From Actinomadura parmotrematis (GTDB lineage Bacteria; Actinomycetota; Actinomycetes; Streptosporangiales; Streptosporangiaceae), in contig NZ_JAIBOA010000023.1 in the NCBI RefSeq assembly GCF_019458805.1, positions 62,001 to 126,000 of the forward strand: a DNA stretch of 64,000 nt, written 5' to 3'. This document shows, one piece after another, positions 41,001 to 47,964 of this stretch (position 1 is the stretch's first letter; every line of letters starts with the position of its first letter). The translations under genes and the position numbers were made by a program. The notes below the pieces were generated by a model. It saw nothing but the letters and a program-made list of their open reading frames with translations. It was not told where the DNA came from and did not search any database.

Positions 41001-42476
41001 CGCGCCAGGCGTCTGGAACGCGTCGGGCAGTGAGGGCGCGCCGGTGGTTTCCGGGACGCCAGGAGCCCGTGTCGCGTCGCCGCCTGGGTTTGTGCCGGGC
41101 GCGGCGGACGCGTTGGGCGTTGGGGTCGTGCCGGGAGTCACGTCCGCGCCAGGCGTCTGGAACGCATCGGGTAGTGAGGGCGCGCCGGTTGCTTCTGGGA
41201 CGCCGGGCGTTCGCGCCGCGTCGCCGCCTGGGTTTGTGCCGGGCGCGGCGGACGCGTTGGGCGTTGGGGTCGTGCCGGGAGTCACGTCCGCGCCAGGCGT
41301 CTGGAACGCATCGGGTAGTGAGGGCGCGCCGGTGGTTTCCGGGACGCCGGGAGTCCGCGCCGTGTCGCCGCCTGCGTTCATGCCGGGCGTTTGGAACGCG
41401 TCGGGTGGCAAGGGCGCGCCGGTGGTTTCTGGGGCACCGGGAGCCTTCGTCGTGTCACCGACTGCGTACGTGCCAGGCGTAGCGGATGCGTTGGGCGGGG
41501 GGACCGCGCCGGGAGTCAGGGGCGTGCCGGGTAGTGCTGATGCGCTGGTTGCTTCGCGGACGCTGGGCTGGGAGGGCGTGTCGAGTGCCCGCGTCGCGCC
41601 GGGAGTCAGGTTCGTGTCGGGTGCTTCGGGCGTGCCGGGCGCGTCCGTTGCTCCCTGGGTGCCGGGCTGGGAGGAGACGGGGAGCGGGGATGCCGCGTCC
41701 AGCGCTGCGGCCGCATCGTTGGACCGGTCCGTGCTGCTGGGGGCGGTGGAGGCGCTCAGCGTTGAGGGCGCGTCGGGAGTCAGAGCGGGGCCGGGGGTAC
41801 CGGGCGTGTTGCTCAGGGGAGATGCGCCGGGCGCCGGATAGTCGGCGGGGCGGTCTGTGTGGGAGGCGGAGGCGGTGGGAGCCAGGGGCGTGTCTGTCGG
41901 GAGGGGAGGTGTTTCGGCGGGGGCGCCTGGTTGTGCGGTGGCGGGGATGGCGGCGGAGCCGGGGGCGGCCGGTGGGGGGTTGGGCGGGGCTGCGGGCAGG
42001 GCGGTGCGGCGGCCGGCCATGGGGGGCTGGGCGTCGCCCGCGGCGAGCTGCTTGAGGAACCACGTCGGCAGCCGGCCCTCGATGGGCAGCGGCGCCGGCC
42101 CGTCGCCGTCGGCGCCGCCGAGGCGGGCGTCGACGGCCAGCCACCACTGCGGGTCCGGCCACGCCTCGGCGAGGTCGCCGAACCGCAGCCGCATGTGGTG
42201 CCGGTAGGCGGGGCCGAGGCAGGCGCGCATCGCGAGGGCGGAGGTGTAGGCCAGCACGTAGGTGCGGCCGTCCTCGTCCCGCGTCGGCCAGGTCGGCTGC
42301 GCCTCGTTGGCGAGCACGTCGTCGATCAGGTCCGGCGGGACGGGGATCACCAGCTCGCTCCCCGCCAGCAGGCGGAAGTACCCCTCGGAGTCCCCGGTGC
42401 GGACCGCTTCCTGCAATCGCCGTTCGAGCTCCGAAGCGGGTCGCCACGTGCTGTCGGCCACGGTCGCCACCCCCAT
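38043..42476 (-). CDS. giant SseB-array protein with tandem repeat region and unknown C-terminal domain
   Basis: A 1477-residue protein. Residues ~12-147 form a first SseB-like domain (LERRLQEAVRTGDSEGYFRLLAGSELVIPV). Residues ~150-800 are a low-complexity Pro/Ala/Thr/Gly stretch that includes a 48-residue tandem repeat. Three more SseB-like domains begin near 807, 947 and 1118, each starting NE(V/I)E/NRID...(L/F)xxLLGAxVLVP and containing a VFTS motif. After a Pro-rich hinge, ~1300-1460 is a distinct domain (HGHVGWYLEQGYDR, RWPAYCPGLYRVPFGG, YGAEMYHLG) that I do not recognise. No signal peptide or membrane helix. ATG behind GGAAG. Despite the family name, no type III secretion genes are present. 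Confidence 0.8.
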   Translation of the reverse strand: MGVATVADSTWRPASELERRLQEAVRTGDSEGYFRLLAGSELVIPVPPDLIDDVLANEAQPTWPTRDEDGRTYVLAYTSALAMRACLGPAYRHHMRLRFGDLAEAWPDPQWWLAVDARLGGADGDGPAPLPIEGRLPTWFLKQLAAGDAQPPMAGRRTALPAAPPNPPPAAPGSAAIPATAQPGAPAETPPLPTDTPLAPTASASHTDRPADYPAPGASPLSNTPGTPGPALTPDAPSTLSASTAPSSTDRSNDAAAALDAASPLPVSSQPGTQGATDAPGTPEAPDTNLTPGATRALDTPSQPSVREATSASALPGTPLTPGAVPPPNASATPGTYAVGDTTKAPGAPETTGAPLPPDAFQTPGMNAGGDTARTPGVPETTGAPSLPDAFQTPGADVTPGTTPTPNASAAPGTNPGGDAARTPGVPEATGAPSLPDAFQTPGADVTPGTTPTPNASAAPGTNPGGDATRAPGVPETTGAPSLPDAFQTPGADVTPGTTPTPNASAAPGMNPGGDATRAPGVPETTGAPSLPDAFQTPGADVSPGAVPPSNASADPGGDVAGAPGALERALGASAPQGPDALGETLDAPSPPGSAPGADASGAAPQPDSPHTAGAAPLGDTPGTAQPGNVGAGVPGAASNGSGPVSPGNTVHDLASHLPDGLPTSDGERSAADVPGPDGTSPAGGQGVGPLADGLSSLGSGRASEGVDGLGTSGAGTGPLPSGTGPEPGAPAADERDVPGHTPGLPGQDSAGDVSGTSAAGPLPGGPPVADDEWSPVEGASAAQDASPAVLGAAAEVARKPEFQPANEVESGLLRAASTDDHDLFLQTLAGAEVLLPVPEEMDYTLRPGRPGFPWRTREVDGRTTVPVFTSPERLIEAARAAGTGAEFINLPFTSLLRYWPDPSWMLAVNSGSPAGGTILAEQLPGLAAWADQRAARRMADGFEPQNEVEQRLFDAARRRDTDAFFKVLLGAQVLVPAEPDTPWGIEPADPEFPWRPVTVHGRPAVQVFTSLKWMNDAIGSSRFVMPSFLEIAAAWPDARWTLMVNPGTPIDAAVPPEQVQALSGPPAAPAPAPAAPDPAANGAALAEAPPAPREREHESEAATAPVPVEDGPFEPGNRIDQELYEAALAGDSDAFLRVLLAANVLVPIPQDAPLEVTPVQREFRWDAALRDASSVRVFTSLVRLREVLPESRFVYADFRELIGSWPREEWTMLLNPGTKIGASLDGDQVGALSEWAVRVGLVQPRQDVPVPPLPPRPPAPAADDVPPAAAALDAPAAGQDGDGAAPDPYAGLPEPEGEPVAQPTIMQKVVPHGHVGWYLEQGYDRVGGFVHPTDDVAELQTPGQLYETLGLLYEDSPFAKDDDGVHVIRWPAYCPGLYRVPFGGPSEEDLAVWGEAGWVVERPPFTGTGFASGSAGSIREYKVDSVRLPYGAEMYHLGADRSERFVAMYDPDRLAWLRPEEPAGRAEGGRGTEAAQ
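40861..41400. repeat. 144-bp direct tandem repeats inside the SseB-array gene
   Basis: The landmark CCAGGCGTCTGGAACGC recurs at 40861, 41005, 41149 and 41293, exactly 144 bp apart, with nearly identical sequence between. The period is 48 codons, so the frame is kept. A shortened, more diverged unit follows at about 41383. The near-identity of synonymous positions points to recent expansion. Confidence 0.92.
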
Positions 42477-42602
42477 TTTTCTTCCAGCGCCGTCTTCCCA
42501 CCCGGCCGCCGGGAGGGCCTTGACCCCGGCGGTCGGACTACGGACTTGACTTACGCTACATGGGCGAACAGGGCCAAAGCGTCGTATCGAACAGGGTCGG
42601 GG

Positions 42603-43901
42603 TCAGGCGGCCAGTCGCGCCAGCGCCGCCAGCAGCCGGTCCACGTGCTCTTCCGTCGACCCGAGTCCCAGGCTGGCCCGGACCGCCGAGCCCTGCGCGT
42701 CCGCGCACCCCGCGCCGCCCTCCGCCAGCAGGTGGCGGACGAACGGGTGGGCGCAGAACTTGCCGTCCCGGACGCCGATGCCGTGCTCCTCAGACAGGGT
42801 AAGCGCCACGTCCCGCGCGTTCCACCCGTCCACGACGAAGGACACGATGCCCACCCGCGGGCCGCGCCCGCCCCACAGTGTGAGCTCGCGCACGCCGGGG
42901 ATCCGGGCGATCCCGGCGCGGAGCCGGGTGAGGAGCCGCTCCTCGTGCGCGGCGAGGGCGTCCCACCCGGCGGCGGCGAGCGCCTCGCAGGCGGCGGCGA
43001 GCGCGATCGCGCCGAGGACGTTGGGCGTCCCGGCCTCGTGCCGCGCCTGCGGGTCGACCTGCCAGCGGGTGCCGTCCGCGGTGACGGCGGCGCTCGCTCC
43101 GCCGCCCTTCAGGTAGGGGTCGGCGGCGCGCAGCCAGTCCGCGCGGCCCGCGAGGACGCCCGCCCCGAACGGCGCGTACAGCTTGTGCCCGGAGAAGGCG
43201 ACGTAGTCCAGGCCGAGCCGCGCCATGTCGAGCGGCCGGTGCGGGACGAGCTGCGCGGCGTCCACCGCGATCCGCGCCCCGTGCCGGCGCGCGGCGCCCG
43301 CGAGCTCGGCGATCGGCCAGAGCTCGCCCGTCACGTTGGACGCGGCGGTGACGACCAGCAGCCGCGGCCCGGCGGGCGCGTCCGCGAGCGCGCGCTCGGC
43401 GGCCGCGACGGCCTCGGCGGGCGTGGCCGGGGCGGTGAGCCGGACGGCCCGCCGCCACGGCAGCAGCGTCGCGTGGTGCTCGGTCTCGAAGACGACGACG
43501 GTCGTCCCCTGCGGCACCGACCGCGCCAGCAGGTTCATCGCGTCGGTGGTGTTGCGGGTGAACACGACCGAATCGCGCTCCCCGGCGCCGAGGAACGTCC
43601 GGACGGTCTCGCGGGCGGCCTCGTAGGCGGCGGTGGTCACCTGGGAGGCGTAGCCGGCGCCGCGGTGCACGCTGCTGTAGTAGGGCAGCGCGCGCGCCAC
43701 GGCGTCCTGCACCGCCTCCAGACAGGGCGCGCTGGCCGCGTAGTCGAAGTTCGCGTAGCCGACGGTGCGGCCGTCGCGCAGCGGGACCGGCGCGTCCGCG
43801 CCGACGACCCGGGGGAGCGCACGGGCGAGAACCGGTTCGAGGTGCCCGGACGTCTCGGCGGGCGACGCGGCGGCGCGAGCGGAAAGGGTGGCGACGGACA
43901 T
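42603..43901 (-). CDS. class V aminotransferase, cysteine desulfurase-like
   Basis: A 432-residue PLP enzyme. NFDYAASAPCLEAV near residue 55, TRNTTDAMNLLARSV, FETEHHATLLPWR, DAAQLVPHRPLD and the PLP-lysine motif FSGHKLYAPFGAG near 230 place it in the NifS/CsdA-like class V group. It may act on cysteine or another sulfur amino acid. A long leader with a SAM-IV riboswitch (43953-44067) precedes the gene, so expression should fall when SAM is high. The ATG has GGAGGG upstream, which can pair with CTCC in the leader. The gene is alone on its transcript as far as seen. Confidence 0.88.
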   Translation of the reverse strand: MSVATLSARAAASPAETSGHLEPVLARALPRVVGADAPVPLRDGRTVGYANFDYAASAPCLEAVQDAVARALPYYSSVHRGAGYASQVTTAAYEAARETVRTFLGAGERDSVVFTRNTTDAMNLLARSVPQGTTVVVFETEHHATLLPWRRAVRLTAPATPAEAVAAAERALADAPAGPRLLVVTAASNVTGELWPIAELAGAARRHGARIAVDAAQLVPHRPLDMARLGLDYVAFSGHKLYAPFGAGVLAGRADWLRAADPYLKGGGASAAVTADGTRWQVDPQARHEAGTPNVLGAIALAAACEALAAAGWDALAAHEERLLTRLRAGIARIPGVRELTLWGGRGPRVGIVSFVVDGWNARDVALTLSEEHGIGVRDGKFCAHPFVRHLLAEGGAGCADAQGSAVRASLGLGSTEEHVDRLLAALARLAA

Positions 43902-43952
43902 GGCAAGGCCCTCCACAAGGAGTCAAGGACCCCGGATTTCGGAAGGCGGGGC

Positions 43953-44067
43953 CCGCGCTTGCCGGAACGCGGTGCTGCGTCCGGCCTGGTCCTCACCCGG
44001 GGCACCCCATCGCGGACGAAGGGTTGCCGGCCAGCGAGCCGGGGCTTGGCGCTGGCGCTCATGACCT
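43953..44067 (-). promoter_or_regulatory. SAM-IV riboswitch
   Basis: The minus strand reads GGTCATGAGCGCCAGCG, then CAAGCCCCGGCTCGCTGG, CCGGCAACCC, GGGGTGCCCCGGGTGAGGAC, then a small CCGGA/TCCGG hairpin and GGCAAGCGCGG. These are the conserved blocks, in order, of the actinobacterial SAM-IV aptamer, including the P1 GGTC/GACC pairing. It controls the class V aminotransferase gene that starts about 50 bases downstream. A CTCC/GGAG pairing near the start codon suggests control at translation initiation. Confidence 0.88.
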
Positions 44068-44074
44068 GGATCGG

Positions 44075-44105
44075 ACTATATACGACGGATGCGTGCGGAG
44101 ATCAA
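44075..44105 (-). promoter_or_regulatory. promoter of the SAM-IV leader
   Basis: On the minus strand TTGATC and TATAGT are spaced 19 bp, ending about 8 bp before the 5' end of the riboswitch aptamer. The position fits the expected transcription start. The site overlaps the short upstream region of the divergent lipoprotein gene. Confidence 0.55.
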
Positions 44106-44118
44106 GGGGGAGGGTGCG

Positions 44119-44502
44119 ATGCGGTTCGGGACGTTCCGGGCGTTCGCCGGAGGGGTGCTGCTGCTCGGCGCCGCCGGCCTGGCGTCCGGTTGCGGGCTCC
44201 TCGGGAGCGACAACTCCGGGGCGGTGTGCGCCGACACCAAGGCGGCGTTCCAGCAGTACATGACGCAGGTCAGGGCGGTCTCGGCGGCCCGGCCGGCCGA
44301 GTGGACGGCGCCCACGCAGCAGCTCGCCGGACGCGTCGGCGCGCTCGCGGCGAAGGCCGAGGACGCGAAGCTGAAGAGCGCGCTGAAGGACGAGGCGGCG
44401 CGGCTCCAGGCGGCGTCCGCGACCATCGGCAAGGGCGACGCCGCACAGCTCGACAAGGTGATGAGCGACACACCGAAGCGCATCGGCGCCGCCTGCGACT
44501 GA
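44119..44502 (+). CDS. small lipoprotein of unknown function
   Basis: A 127-residue lipoprotein. The signal peptide ends in the lipobox LASGC near residue 25. The mature part is helical and charged (CADTKAAFQQYMTQV, QQLAGRVGALAAKAEDAKLKSALKDEAARLQAASATIG), with heptad-like spacing that suggests a short coiled coil. No family recognised with confidence. The ATG follows GGGGAGGG; a longer frame start lacks this. It diverges from the riboswitch-controlled gene and is followed by a strong terminator hairpin. Confidence 0.75.
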   Translation: MRFGTFRAFAGGVLLLGAAGLASGCGLLGSDNSGAVCADTKAAFQQYMTQVRAVSAARPAEWTAPTQQLAGRVGALAAKAEDAKLKSALKDEAARLQAASATIGKGDAAQLDKVMSDTPKRIGAACD

Positions 44503-44520
44503 CCGCTACCGGACGGCGAA

Positions 44521-44552
44521 GGGCCCGGCCTCCCGAGGGGGAGACCGGGCCC
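44521..44552 (+). terminator. terminator hairpin after the lipoprotein gene
   Basis: GGGCCCGG and CCGGGCCC form the outer stem and CTC/GAG the inner part, 19 bp after the lipoprotein stop. It also lies just 3' of the convergent PBP gene (stop at 44603), so it may serve both. Confidence 0.7.
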
Positions 44553-44602
44553 GTCCGGTTCACGAGCGGCCGCCGGGCGCGGTGGCGGGCTCGCGGCGGC
44601 CG

Positions 44603-47600
44603 TCAGTCCTGGCGGTCGGTGCGGAGACCGGTCGTGTTGCCGGTCCCGCCGCCTCCCGTGCCGCCTCCGTCGCCGGTGCCTCCGCCGTCGCCGTTCCCGC
44701 CGCCGTCACCGCCACCGGTGCCGCCGCCATCGCCGTTCCCGCCGCCGTCGCCACCGCCGGTGCCGCCGTTCCCGCCGCCCGGGTCGGACGGGGTGCTCGG
44801 CTTGCTGGTGGGCACGCGGGTACCGCCGCCGGGGTTCCGCGGGGTGCGCGGGGTGTTCGGCGTGTTGTTGTACTGCGGCGGGCCGGTGCGGACGCCGCCG
44901 CCGGACGAGCCGTCGCTCCCGCTCGCGTAGCTCGACGGGTCGCCGAAGCTCTTCGGCGAGTAGCCCTGGATGTCGACCGCCTGCGACATGTAGTCGCTCC
45001 AGATCTTCGCGGGCAGCACGCCGCCGTAGGAGCTGTAGCCGGGGATGACGACCGGCTTGCCGTCACTACGGAAGATCGCGACGGTGGTCGCCATCTGCGG
45101 GATGTAGCCGTTGAACCACAGCGCCGCGCCCGCGTCGGTCGTGCCGGTCTTGCCGGCGACGTCCCGGCCGTCCGGCAGCTGCGCGCCGGTGCCGGTGCCG
45201 CTCTGCACCACCTGCTCCATCGCGTACGTGGCGTCGCGCGCGTTCTGCGCGCTCATGACCTGCTCGCCCTTCTCCGAGAAGGTGCGGGTCTCGCCGCTCT
45301 TGCCCTCGGTGACGGCCTTCACCACGTACGGGGTGCGGTGCTTGCCCTCGGCGGCGAACGTGGAGTACACGCCGGCCTGCTCGATCGGGTGCACCGACAC
45401 GATGCCGAGCGGGAACACCGCGGCCGCGCGCTGCGCGGCCGTCATCTCGCTGCCCGCGATGCCCAGCTTCTCCGCCATCTTGGCGATCTTGCCGTTGCCG
45501 ATGTCCTGGCCGAGGTTGACGTAGGCGGTGTTGATCGAGTGCTCGGTCATGGTCACCAGGTTGACCGTGCCGAAGTTCTCGTTGCTGTCGTTGTGGATGG
45601 GGGAGCCGGCGAAGTACTGCGGCGACGAGCCGTCGTAGGCGCTGCTCAGCGACTTGCCGTCCTTGAGGGCCGCGGCGAGCGCGATCGGCTTGAAGCCCGA
45701 TCCGGCCTGCGCGTGGTCCCAGAAGACGCTGCTGCCGGCCTCCTTCAGGTAGTCGCGGCCGCCGTAGAAGGCCAGCACCTGCCCGTTCGCCGGGTTCACC
45801 GACACCGCCGCCGTCCGCACCTTGGAGCTCGTGCCGGCGGGGATGTTGGAGGTCACCGACTGCTTGATCGTGTCCATCAGCTTCTTGTCGAAGGTGGTCA
45901 CGATCTTCAGCCCGCTGCGGTTGATCTCGTCCTCGGTGTAGCCGCGGCGCTCGATGAGCTCCTTCTTGGCCACATTGACCATGTAGCCCTTCTGGCCCTT
46001 GAGGATGTTGGTGATCTTCAGCTTGACCGGGGTCGGGAACTTCATCGCCGCCGCGTCGGCCGGCGTCACCGCGCCGTCGCGCACCATGTTGTTCACGACG
46101 GCCCGCCAGCGCTGCTCGGCGTAGGCGAGCTGGCCGCCCTCGGGCTCGGAGAAGTTGCTGGGCTGCTGGATCGCCGCCGCCAGGTAGGCGCCCTCGGCGG
46201 GCGTCAGGTCCTTGACGTCCTTGTTGTAGTAGGCGCGCGCGGCGGCCTGCGCGCCGTAGGCGTCGCGGCCGAAGTAGATGGTGTTGAGGTACTGCTCCAG
46301 GATCCAGTCCTTGTCCTTCTCCCGGCCCACCTTCAAGGAGACCATGATCTCCTTGAGCTTGCGGGAGACCGACCGCTCCTTGCCGATGCCGCCGTAGTAG
46401 TTGCGGACCATCTGCTGGGTGATCGTGGAGCCGCCCTGGAGCTGCTCGCCCGTCGCGGTCGACCAGAACGCGCGCAGGGTGCCCTGCACGGACACGCCCG
46501 GGTCCTGGTAGAAGCTGCGGTTCTCGGCGGCGATCACCGCGTTGCGGACGCTCGGCGGGATGTCGTCCAGCTTGACGGCCTCGCGGTTGACGCCGGTCCG
46601 GGCGATCTCGGACTTGCCGTCGGCGTAGTAGAACGTCGGGCCCTGCGCGAGCGCCGCCTCCTGCGGGGTGGGGACGGGCGTGAGGAAGTAGGCCACGCCG
46701 AACGCCGCCACCACGAACCCGATGAGGGCGAGCAGGCCGATGAGGGCGCGCTTGGCGTAGCGGACGCGGCGGCGCTGCTTCTTCTTGCCGCCCTTGGCCC
46801 CGTCCGGGGTCTTGGGGGGAGCGGCCGCGGCGGGCGCGGCCTTCGACGCGGCGTCCTGGGCGGCGTCCGGGTTCTCGCCGGGCTCGATCGTGGGCTTCGC
46901 GGCGGGCTCGACCTTCGTCGTGCCCGCGTCCGCGCCCGCGCCGGAAGCGGCGAGCGCCGCCGCGGCGGGAGCCGCCTCGGTCGGCGTCCCGTCGGCGTCG
47001 GCGTCCGCGCCGGTGGAGGTGCTCGGCGGGGTCGCGGCGGCCTCGTCCAGGCGGGTCTCGTCGCCGGCGGCGACGGCGGCCTGGTCGAGCCGGGTCTCGT
47101 CGGCGGAGGCGTCCTCGGCGGGCGGGGCATCCGCCGGGGACGTTCCCGCGCCCGGACCCTCGACGGGCGCCGCGGCCACGATCGGGTCGAGGCGGGTCTC
47201 GCCGGATCCCGGGGGCTCGTCGTCGGGCACCACGGGGTCGGCTCGGGTCGCGTCGGCCCCGGTGCCGTCGTCCGTGACGATCGGGTCGAGGCGGGTCTGG
47301 CCGGACGCCGGGGGCTCGTCGTCGGGCACGACGGGGTCGGCTCGGGTCGCGTCGGCGGCTGCGGCATCGTCGGCATCGTCGTCGGCGACGACCGGGTCGA
47401 GCCGGGTCTCCTCGGCGGCCGACGCCTCGACGTCCGCGTCCTGCGCGTCCGCGGCGTCCTCGGCGGCGTCCTCGGCGGCGTCTTCGGTGGCGTCTTCGCC
47501 CGTGGTCTCCTCGGACCGGGCGCCGGCCTCGGTGCCCTCGTCCGCGACGGGCTCGTCCGGGAGCGCCTCGGCGTCGACCTCGGCGTCGGCGTTCTGAACC

Positions 47601-47764
47601 TCGGCGTCCTCGGAGCCGTTGCGCGCAGGTTCCGCCGCGTCGCCCGTCCCGGCCTTCGCGGTCTCGGCCCCGGCCGCCCCCGGCCCGGTGTCCGGACCGT
47701 CCGGTGCGACGTCGCCGGACCCGGCCGGCCGGTCGCCCGCCGGGCTCCTGTCAGTGCTGCTCAC
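44603..47764 (-). CDS. class A penicillin-binding protein (bifunctional)
   Basis: A 1053-residue peptidoglycan synthase. The cytoplasmic tail (~1-338) is Asp/Ala/Pro/Thr-rich and holds seven TRLD/TRAD motifs between ~118 and 245. One helix follows (~341-363). The GT51 transglycosylase (~380-560) has AENRSFYQDPG and GGSTITQQMVRNYYG. The transpeptidase (~640-930) has GSGFKP (SxxK-type Ser), EHSINTAY (SxN) and AGKTGTTD (KTG). The last ~80 residues are Gly/Asp/Asn/Thr repeats. Start is GTG behind GGGGGG. The N-terminal tail is much longer than in ordinary PonA proteins and suggests regulation by Ser/Thr kinases (inference). Confidence 0.92.
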   Translation of the reverse strand: MSSTDRSPAGDRPAGSGDVAPDGPDTGPGAAGAETAKAGTGDAAEPARNGSEDAEVQNADAEVDAEALPDEPVADEGTEAGARSEETTGEDATEDAAEDAAEDAADAQDADVEASAAEETRLDPVVADDDADDAAAADATRADPVVPDDEPPASGQTRLDPIVTDDGTGADATRADPVVPDDEPPGSGETRLDPIVAAAPVEGPGAGTSPADAPPAEDASADETRLDQAAVAAGDETRLDEAAATPPSTSTGADADADGTPTEAAPAAAALAASGAGADAGTTKVEPAAKPTIEPGENPDAAQDAASKAAPAAAAPPKTPDGAKGGKKKQRRRVRYAKRALIGLLALIGFVVAAFGVAYFLTPVPTPQEAALAQGPTFYYADGKSEIARTGVNREAVKLDDIPPSVRNAVIAAENRSFYQDPGVSVQGTLRAFWSTATGEQLQGGSTITQQMVRNYYGGIGKERSVSRKLKEIMVSLKVGREKDKDWILEQYLNTIYFGRDAYGAQAAARAYYNKDVKDLTPAEGAYLAAAIQQPSNFSEPEGGQLAYAEQRWRAVVNNMVRDGAVTPADAAAMKFPTPVKLKITNILKGQKGYMVNVAKKELIERRGYTEDEINRSGLKIVTTFDKKLMDTIKQSVTSNIPAGTSSKVRTAAVSVNPANGQVLAFYGGRDYLKEAGSSVFWDHAQAGSGFKPIALAAALKDGKSLSSAYDGSSPQYFAGSPIHNDSNENFGTVNLVTMTEHSINTAYVNLGQDIGNGKIAKMAEKLGIAGSEMTAAQRAAAVFPLGIVSVHPIEQAGVYSTFAAEGKHRTPYVVKAVTEGKSGETRTFSEKGEQVMSAQNARDATYAMEQVVQSGTGTGAQLPDGRDVAGKTGTTDAGAALWFNGYIPQMATTVAIFRSDGKPVVIPGYSSYGGVLPAKIWSDYMSQAVDIQGYSPKSFGDPSSYASGSDGSSGGGVRTGPPQYNNTPNTPRTPRNPGGGTRVPTSKPSTPSDPGGGNGGTGGGDGGGNGDGGGTGGGDGGGNGDGGGTGDGGGTGGGGTGNTTGLRTDRQD

Positions 47765-47901
47765 AAGCCCCCCGTGATGTTTTCGTTACCAGACGATACC
47801 CGAGGGGTTCGGTGCTCTCGGCGGATCGCATGCGCACTCCCACGGCTTCCCACTACAGAGACGATCAGTGCGGCGCGGCGGTTGTCCCGGTACGCGCCGG
47901 A

Positions 47902-47947
47902 ACGCCGAACGGCGGGTACCCGCTGCCAGGTGCCCGCCGTTCGGCGT
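47902..47947 (-). terminator. terminator hairpin after the FKBP gene
   Basis: ACGCCGAACGGCGGG pairs with CCCGCCGTTCGGCGT, and ACC with GGT further in. It lies just 3' of the FKBP gene (stop at 47965) and upstream of the PBP gene on the same strand, so it separates the two transcripts. Confidence 0.75.
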
Positions 47948-47964
47948 GTGCCGTCATGCCCGGA

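Noticed and set aside
40861..41400. Regular direct repeats considered as a CRISPR array
   Set aside because: The 144-bp units are contiguous without unique spacers, keep the reading frame and encode a protein repeat; no cas genes nearby.
38043..42476. Type III secretion effector or apparatus, from the SseB name
   Set aside because: SseB-like domains are widespread in actinomycete proteins unrelated to type III secretion, and no apparatus genes are present.
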